Assembly (NCBI GenBank): GCA_024291935.2
Contig: CM044320.1
Span: 34,006,001 to 34,070,000 of the forward strand
Length of the DNA: 64,000 nt
Source: Okapia johnstoni
Taxonomy: Eukaryota; Chordata; Mammalia; Artiodactyla; Giraffidae
Direction of reading: 5' to 3'
A program made the position numbers and the translations under genes. A model generated the notes under the pieces. That model worked only from the letters and a program-made list of their open reading frames with translations, was not told the DNA's origin and made no database searches. Every line of letters starts with the position of its first letter. The stretch's first letter is position 1. Below are positions 40,485-64,000 of this stretch, piece after piece.

Positions 40485-40650
40485 AGGTGGCATAATAGAG
40501 TAAAAAAGTATACAACTTGGAATCAGTTTGGGTTTGAGTTTCAGTTCTTTTTAAAAGTAGAGTCTAGTGGTTTAACTCTTTGTTTTCTTATCTGTGAAAG
40601 GGGAATGACTTCAGCTAATTCAAAGGAGACAATGCTTGTGACAACACTTT
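40485..40650 (+). mobile_element. MIR SINE (diverged)
   Basis: ggtggcataatagagtaaaa, cttggaatcagtttgggttt and ttatctgtgaaaggggaatg follow MIR order. Confidence 0.5.
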
Positions 40651-41465
40651 TCTATTTTATTGAAGGGTAAGCTTACCAAAATTTTGATGCTTCTAGTACA
40701 AATTGTAAGTATTCATGTGATAAAGAGCTGGAAGATATGAACAAAAGACTCACCATGTTTTTTTTTTTAATGAAAATAAAGATGTGAAGCTTTTACTGAT
40801 TTTAAAGATACTGTATTCTCATGTTTTTTTTAAAATCAGCATTTTTGTATAAAGATTTAAGTACAGAAGAATAGAAAGTTACATCTTCATGAGTCTTACA
40901 CTGACCCCTGTACCAGTTTACTGTTTACCATTCCAGAACTTGTACTGTGTATTAAACATATTTTACACAAGTGTAATCATATGATCTACAAATGCCTTAT
41001 AACCTGCATTTTTTAAAAAAAACTTCACTAAATATTGTGGACAATTTTCCATGTTAATACATTTATATTCACTTTCCTCTTTTCTGGGCTGACATCAATG
41101 GTTCTCAACCCTGCGTGCATATTAGATTCACTTGGAAAACTTAAAACCAAAAAAAAAAAAAAACACCAAGTCTGCAAACACACCTAGACCAACTGATCAG
41201 TATCTCAGAGAGAGGGAACCGAGACAGATTTTTTTTTAATCTCCTAAAGTAATTATAATGTTCAACTAGGATTAAGATGTATGTGTCTAAGTAGTCCTCT
41301 CTGTTGTATGTATACACCATGATACATTTAATCTGTACTGTCTGGATGGATATTTGGGTTCCAAAGTCCATCCACATACCTGGATATTTACATATTATCT
41401 ATTTAACATGCTTGTGAATCAACATACTTTGCTCGATTTTTTTGGTAAGTGCATATTTATTTTTG
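40651..41465. other. Intergenic AT-rich DNA, little recognised
   Basis: Between REP15 and MRPS35. A run of A is at 41149-41163. No gene or confident repeat. Confidence 0.5.
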
Positions 41466-41469
41466 AGTT

Positions 41470-41770
41470 CATTTTTCCAGCTTTATTGAGATATTATTGG
41501 CATGCAGCACAGGATAAGTTTAAGTGTACATCATCATAATTTGACTTAATATATTATGAAATGATTATCACAAGTTTAGTTAATATCCATTTCATATAGA
41601 TATAAGAAAAAAGAAAAAAAATTTTTTTCCCGGTGACAAGAACTCTTAGGATCTATTCTCTTCACAACTTTCAATTTTACCACACAGCAGGGTTAATTAT
41701 AATCATCATGCTGTGCATTGCATCATTAGTACTTTATTTATCCTATAACTGGAAATTTGGTTCACTCGCT
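41470..41770 (-). mobile_element. Old L1 3' end, antisense
   Basis: tccagctttattgagatatt, acttaatatattatgaaatg and caagaactcttaggatctat are the reverse of old L1 3' sequence. Confidence 0.6.
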
Positions 41771-42609
41771 TTTTATGTTTTTTTTTTTTAATTAAGAATA
41801 GCTCCCTGACAGTCATTGGATTAATGCAGATTTCAAATATAGCAAAAACCAATTGTTAAAAAAAATCTTAATATTTAAAATTGATCGACACAGACTTGGC
41901 TACATAATTTGTGGGACCAAATGCAAACTGAAAATATGGAGCCCTTTGTAAAAAATTTCAAGACAGAGACAACAAATATTAAGCCAAGCACAGGGCTCTT
42001 CTATGTGTAAGTCACAAGCCCATGAAACTGACCTGACTTCTACATTTTGATGGGTTATTTGGTCATGAATGCTGAAAAAAAGACTTTTATCATGATGGAG
42101 TGATTATACCTCTAACATCTTTTCTAACTGAAAAATTGTTATTCTTACTAACTCCTATGTACATGATAGTACATGCTTTACTCTTTATACTGCATGAAAC
42201 AGCATTATTGCCCATTGATAGCATTACAAGTGACATTTTAACTTTTAATATAGAACAAATTTCATAGTATTTGATATCAGAGAAAACAATAAGAATTTTC
42301 TGGCTGTTCTAATTCCAGTTATATTGATCTACTTTAGTCTTAGGAAGAGAGTAAAACAAAAGGAAGAAAGCATAAGCAGTTTGGACGAGTAACTGAATCT
42401 CTTTAACATCTTAAGCTCAGAAATTGAGAAGTCTCTGGATATGAACTAATTCTCTAAGGATTCATTCTCATTTGTCCCTAAATGTCTGTGGGATAAACCT
42501 TGCACTTTATTCTACTAAAATATACAAAACAGAGAAAAAAATGGTTGCTGCATTGACCCTAAGCTTAATTTGAATGACCACCTTTTATATTATGGCTTTG
42601 AAAACATAA

Positions 42610-42765
42610 TCACCTAATCACAGTGGTTTTCAGGAAGATAATACTGTCCCCATTTTTTCTGAAACTGAAGCTCAGAGAGTTTAGGTGGACTTCCCCAAGA
42701 TCACAAAGAAACAGAGCCTGGATTCAAATCCCACATCCATCTGACTTAAAGGCCATGCTTTAAAT
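42610..42765 (-). mobile_element. MIR SINE, reverse
   Basis: gaaactgaagctcagagagt, agatcacaaagaaacagagc and tggattcaaatcccac are a reversed MIR. Confidence 0.65.
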
Positions 42766-42769
42766 CTTG

Positions 42770-43065
42770 AAAATGGAGGACGGGAGAATACTATGTGAAG
42801 ATGGAGACAGAGATTGGAGTGATGTATCTACAAACCAAGGAATGCCAAAAATTGCCAGCAACTGTCAGAAACTAGGAGAGAGACAGAGAGGCATAAACAG
42901 CTTCTCCATCAGACCCTCCAGAAGGAACCATCTCTTGCCAACACCTGGCTTTTGGACTTTTAGTTTCAGAACTGTGAGAGAATAAACATCTGTTGTTTTA
43001 AGTCACCCAGTTTCTGGTTCTTTGTTATAGCAGCCCTGGGAAACAAACACATCTAATACACCATA
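42770..43065 (+). mobile_element. MLT1-type LTR fragment
   Basis: The end ggacttttagtttcagaact, gagagaataaacatctgttg and ttgttatagcagccctggga matches the 3' part of MLT1 (ERVL-MaLR) LTRs. Only LTR is present, without internal coding. Confidence 0.6.
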
Positions 43066-43271
43066 CTTCCACTTTGGAATAATAATGGGATGATAAGAGG
43101 CCAGAAAAGATGAGGAAGGTAATTACTACAAATACTTATTATTATCATGCTGCATGCTTGTCGATGCCCATAGCACACTGAATGTTCACAGGTAGAACAC
43201 TCTAGGACACGTGCACACCTGCTCTACCTGGTATGCTTACCAAGGCTCAGTTCTATTTGTTTCCAGTTGTT

Positions 43272-43430
43272 CTTATGGATCCCTGGGTTGGGAAGATCCC
43301 CTGGAGAAGGAAATGGCAGCCCACTCCAGTACTCTTGCCTAGAAAATTCCATGGATGGAGGAGCCTGGTGGGCTACAGTCCATGGGGTCGCAAAGAGTTG
43401 GAACCGACTTCACTTTCACTTTAAGTATTA
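43272..43430 (+). mobile_element. Bov-A SINE, 5'-truncated
   Basis: tccctgggttgggaagatcc to gtcgcaaagagttggaaccg, with a simple cactttcactt tail. Confidence 0.88.
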
Positions 43431-43622
43431 CACATATTGCTTGAAAAAAAAAAGGATAATTTTATTAAGGTTTGTATGTTAATCCGTCCTAGCGTAGAAA
43501 ATAAGAGAGCTCCTCTAAGGATTACCATCATTTTCTAGGTCCTGATGAGTTCTGCCTTTTTGTAATTCTAACTTGATCTACAAACAAGCTAATAGAATCA
43601 TTGATTATAGCTAAAGCCTATA

Positions 43623-43842
43623 GGGGCTTTCCTAGTAGCTCAGACCATAAAGAATCTGCCTTCAATGCAGGAGACCCAGGTTCAATCCCTGGGTTCGGAA
43701 GATCCCTTGAAGAAGGGAAGGGTCACCCACTCCAGTATTCTTGCCTAGAGAGTTCCATGGGCAGAGGAGCCTGGCAGGCTACAGTCCATGGGGATCTCAG
43801 AGTCAGACAGGACTGAGGGACTAACTCTTCCACTTTCAAATT
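43623..43842 (+). mobile_element. Bov-tA SINE
   Basis: ggggctttcctagtagctca to ctcagagtcagacaggactg. Confidence 0.9.
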
Positions 43843-43954
43843 TTCAAAGCCTAAATGGCACAGGGGATCAATATGCTAATATTATACCCAGATATATGAT
43901 GGATTAGGATCACACATTCTAAAGATGGTGAGGTCAGGTTTTAAACTCAACCCT

Positions 43955-46227
43955 CTTCCAAAAACACAAGAGAAGACTCTACACATGGACATCACCTGAT
44001 AGTCAATACTGAAATCAGACTGATTATATTCTTTGCAGCCAAAGATGGAAAAGCTCTATACAGTCAGCAAAAACAAGACCGGGAGCTGACTGTGACTCAG
44101 ATCATGAATTCTTATTGCCAAATTCAGACTTAAATTGAAGAAAGTAGGGAAAACCACTAGACCATTCAGATATGACCTAAATCAAATCCTTTACGATTAT
44201 ACAGTGGAAGTGAGAAATAGATTCAAGGGATTAGATCTGATAGAGTGCCTGAAAAACTATGGACAGAGGTACGTGACACTGTACAGGAGGCAGAGATCAA
44301 GTCCATCTCCAAGAAAAAGAAATGCAAAAAGGCAAAATGGTTGTCTGAGGAGGCCTTCCACATAGCTATGAAAAGAAGGGAAGTGAAAGGCAAAGGAGAA
44401 AAGGAAAGATATACCCATTTGAATGCAGAGTTCCAAAGAATAGCAAGGAGAGTTAAGAAAGCCTTCCTCAGTGATCAATGCAAAGAAAATAGAGGAAAAC
44501 AATAGAATGGGAAAGACTAGAGATCTCATCAAGAAAATTAGAGATACCAAGGGAACATTTCATGCAAAGATGGGCTCAATAAAGGACAGAAATGGTATGG
44601 ACCTAACAGAAACAGAAGATATTAAGAGGTGGCAAGAATACACAGAAGAACTGTACAAAAAAGATCTTCAGGACCCAGATAATCATGATGGTGTGATCAC
44701 TCACGTAGAGCCAGACATCCTGGAATGCAAAGTCAAGTGGGCCTTAGGAAACATCACTACGAACAAAGCTAGTGGAGGTAATGGAATTCCAGGTGAGCTA
44801 TTTCAAATCCTAAAAGATGGTGCTGTGAAAGTGCTGCACTCAATATGCTAGCTAATTTGGAAAACTCAGCAGTGGCCACAGGACTGGAAAAGGTCAGTTT
44901 TCATTCCAATCCCAAAGAAAGGCAATGCCAAAGAATGCTCAAACTACCGCACGATTGCATTCATCTCACACGATAGTAAAGTAATGCTGAAAATTCTCCA
45001 AGCCAGGCTTCATCAGTACGTGAACTGTGAACTTCCAGATGTTCAAGCTGGTTTTAGAAAAGGCAGAGGAACCAGAGATAAAATTGCAAACATCTGCTGG
45101 ATCGTTGATAAAGCAAGAGAGTTCCAGAAAAGTATCTATTTTTGCTTTATTGACTATGCCAAAGCCTTTGACTGTGTGGATCACAACTAAACTGGAAAAT
45201 TCTTAAAGAGACGGGAATACCAGACCCCCCTGACCTAGCTCCTGAGAAATCTGTATGCAGGTCAAGAAGCAACAGTTAGAACTGGACATGGAACAACAGA
45301 TTGGTTCCAAACCTGGAAAGGAGCACGTCAAGGCTGTATATTATCACTCTGCTTATTTAACTTATATGCAGAGTACCTCATGAGAAATGCTGGACTGGAT
45401 GAAGCACAAGCTGGAATCAAGATTGCAGGGAGAAATATCAATAACCTCAGATATGCAGATGACACCATTGTCATGGCAGAAAGTGAAGAAGAACTTAAGA
45501 GCCTCTTGATGAAAGTTAAAGAGGAGAGTGAAAAAGTTACCTTAAAGCTCAACATTCAGAAAACTAAGATCATGGTGTCTGGTCCCATCACTTCACAGCA
45601 AATAGATGGGGAAACAGTGGAAACAGTGACAGACTTTATTTTGGGGGGCTCCAAAATCACTGCAGATGGTGACTGCAGCCATGAAATCAAAAGACGCTTG
45701 CTCCTTGGAAGAAAAGTTATGACCAACCTAGACAGCATATTAAAAAACAGAGACATTACTTTGCCAACAAAGGTCCGTCTAGTCAAAGCTATGCTTTTTC
45801 CAGTAGTCATGTATGGATGTGAGAGCTGGACTATAAACAAAGCTGAGCACTGAAGAATTGATGCTTTTGAACTGTGGTGTTGGAGAAGACTCTTAAGAGT
45901 CCCTTGGACTGCACGGATATCCAACCAGTCCATCCTAGAGGAAATCAGTCCTGAATATTCATTGGAAGGACTGACGCTGAAGCTTAAACTTCAAGACTTT
46001 GGCCACCTGATGTGCAGAACTGACTCATTTGAAAAGACCGTGATGCTGGGAAAGATTGAAGGCAGGAGGATAAGGGGAGGACGGTGGATGAGGTGGTTGG
46101 ATGGCATCAGTGACTCAAGGGACATGAGTTTCAGTAAACTCCGGGAGTTGGTGATGGACAGGGAAGCCTGGCATGCTGCAGTCTTTGGGGTCACAGAGTT
46201 GGACACGACGGAGAGACTGAACTGAAC
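43955..46227 (+). mobile_element. BovB (RTE) retrotransposon, 5'-truncated and decayed
   Basis: About 2.3 kb of BovB in sense orientation. It starts in the endonuclease part and runs through the reverse transcriptase to the standard 3' end (gagactgaactgaactga). RT landmarks are visible: the FIDYAKAFD block near 45150 and the YADD catalytic box at 45452-45463. The frame is interrupted, with stops at about 44849, 45188 and 45234 and a frame change near 44470, so no active protein is made. It ends about 490 bases before the MRPS35 start codon. Confidence 0.93.
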
Positions 46228-46549
46228 TGATCTCAACTAGTCTGGCCCAAGAGGCCATCCTGTTACTTATTACTGGATACTGCCTCTCTCCTAAGGCGCA
46301 TCACTTGCAGTAGCTGAAGACTTCCTTCAATTCAAGAAAGTGCAGAAAAGCAGCAACTGCCAAGAAGCAGGGCTTTAGGGTAGGCTGCTGGACTCCCAGG
46401 CCATCTGAGATTCCTCCCTCACCTGCCCTCCAATAAGCCACATCTCTCCCATCCCTTATGGTCCTTCTTTGCAACTGTCTTTGGACGGACAGCTTCGATG
46501 TTTTACAAAATCTTTTTGTTTTCTTTCCATTCCTTTTTCTGCGTGGAGA
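46228..46549. other. Spacer between BovB and MRPS35 promoter
   Basis: Unique sequence. Open frames on both strands here are short and continue into the CpG block, so they are not credible genes. Confidence 0.5.
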
Positions 46550-46719
46550 GTATTTTTTTGCACAGTCGGTTGGCTCCGGCTCTGCATTCGCAGACCCACG
46601 TGTTTCCTGTTCCTCCCTCCCAGGGGCGGGGCAAGGCTCGCCAGCCTGCGCAGTAGGTCCCAGGCCCACCCTTGACCCGGAGCCGCGCTTGTCCCCTCCC
46701 GCTTGCCGTCTTGGCCGAC

Positions 46720-62802
<16,083 letters not shown>

Positions 62803-63300
62803 GTAAGAGCTATTTTTTAAAAAATAAGAATTATTATAACACTTTATAATAGTATTTTGTATGTGTGACTATAAAACTGATACATTTAGACTTTCTAACA
62901 GTTTTCTTTATTAGAAAAACACAATGAATATTCTTAGAAATCAATATTTATATATATTCCTGATTATGTTCCTCAGATAACTTACTAAAATGAGAAGTCA
63001 GGTCAAAGGATGTAGATCTTTTAAGGATTTCTGATACATATAGTGATAGTTTTTTGGTTATATAAAATTCCTCCAAATACAATACCAGCAGATTGTGAGA
63101 AAGCCTGTATTTTCCTGTACTCTTACCAGATTAGATATTTATTACCTATTAGCTTGATAAGTAAGAATTTTTTTGAAATATGTATGTCTTTGAATTCAAA
63201 TGAGGGTGAAAGTTTATTCCTTTGTAAAATACTTTTTTTTTCTTTTTTGCTCCTTTGCCCATTTTGATGCTGTATTGATTTCTTACAGACTTATTTTTTC
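62803..63300. other. MRPS35 intron 5, start; nothing recognised
   Basis: AT-rich sequence without a confident repeat or exon. Confidence 0.5.
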
Positions 63301-63712
63301 TTTTTAAGAGCAGCTTCATTGAGATAATTCACATACTATAGAATTCATCCTTTTAAAGTTTACAGCTCAATGGTTTTTAGCATAGTCACAGAGATGTGCA
63401 ACCATCACCACTACTCAACTCCAGAAATTTTCATCACCATAGAAAGGAAATCCCATTCCTATTATCAATCACTCCCTTTTTGCCAGTGCTCTTTACTTCC
63501 CCCAAGCTCCTATGAACTACTAATCTTACTTTCATTCTTTGTGGATTTGCCTATTCTTGACATTTCATGTAAATGAATCATATAACATGTATGCTTTTGC
63601 TTAGTATAATGCTTTCAGTGTTTCATCTGTTATAGCGTGTATCAGTTCTTCATTTCTTTTTATTCCAAATAATATTTCATTTTATGGATACACCACATTT
63701 TTTTTTTTTTAA
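63300..63712 (-). mobile_element. Old L1 3' end, antisense
   Basis: gcttcattgagataattcac, aaagtttacagctcaatggt and cttgacatttcatgtaaatg are the reverse of an old L1 3' region. Confidence 0.65.
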
Positions 63713-63718
63713 TCCACT

Positions 63719-63950
63719 TGGGCTTCCCTGGTAGCTCAGATAAAGATTCCACCTGCAATACTAGGAGAACTGGGTTTGATCCCTGGGTCAGGCAGATCCC
63801 CTGGAAAAGGAAATGGCAACCCACTCCAGTGTTCTTGCCTGGAGAATTCCATGTGCAGCGGAGCCTGTGGGGGGGTGCTACAGTCCATGGGTTGCAGAGA
63901 ATCAGACACAACTGAGCAGTTAACACTTTCACTTCACTTTTATTTATCCA
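63719..63950 (+). mobile_element. Bov-tA SINE with target duplication
   Basis: ggcttccctggtagctcaga to aatcagacacaactgagcag. The 8-mer atccactt before it (63712-63719) recurs just after its tail (about 63946-63953). Confidence 0.88.
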
Positions 63951-64000
63951 CTTAACAGTCAGTAGACATTTGAGTTGTTTAAACCAGGATCCAGTTAAAC

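Noticed and set aside
44471..45853. Reverse transcriptase as a possible new system
   Set aside because: The wording, the YADD box and the 3' end are those of BovB, with stops in frame. It is a dead, known retrotransposon.

Overview
This is a window of ruminant nuclear DNA, probably cattle or a close bovid. The ruminant repeats Bov-tA, Bov-A2 and BovB (RTE class) lie beside CHR-type tRNA-Glu SINEs and a young bovine-type L1, and the coding exons are clear mammalian orthologues. All three genes are on the + strand, in the order PPFIBP1 - REP15 - MRPS35, which is the order I know from human 12p11. I see no bacterial-type operon, CRISPR array, rRNA, tRNA gene or novel enzyme system.

Positions 1-36858 hold the 3' part of PPFIBP1 (liprin-beta-1): 20 coding exons, about 720 codons, and the 3' UTR. 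The exons start inside the N-terminal coiled coil, run through a Ser/Pro-rich linker and end with three SAM domains. All introns are GT-AG and the phases agree throughout. I also read one 33-bp cassette exon (20706-20738) that doubles an RxxSAP-type motif. The first exons of the gene lie outside the window.

Positions 37752-38450 hold an uninterrupted REP15 (Rab15 effector) reading frame. About 8 kb of repeat-rich spacer follows, including a 2.3-kb decayed BovB element. From 46.55 kb a CpG-rich promoter leads into MRPS35 (mitochondrial ribosomal protein mS35). Its first five coding exons are present (46720-62802) and the rest lies beyond the window.

Most of the other DNA is intron filled with transposons of several ages: ancient MIR, L1, Tigger and MLT copies, then CHR SINEs, then BovB, Bov-tA and L1-BT. 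Their nesting can be read from target-site duplications. A broken processed copy of POMP lies in MRPS35 intron 4. The observations most worth checking are a 27-bp tandem array carrying four evenly spaced TGAGTCA sites in a PPFIBP1 intron, the cassette exon, a BovB copy with an inverted 5' part, and an unidentified exon-like antisense segment near the left edge. The three genes have separate jobs (adhesion and cortical scaffold, endosomal recycling, mitochondrial translation), and nothing in the sequence says they act together.
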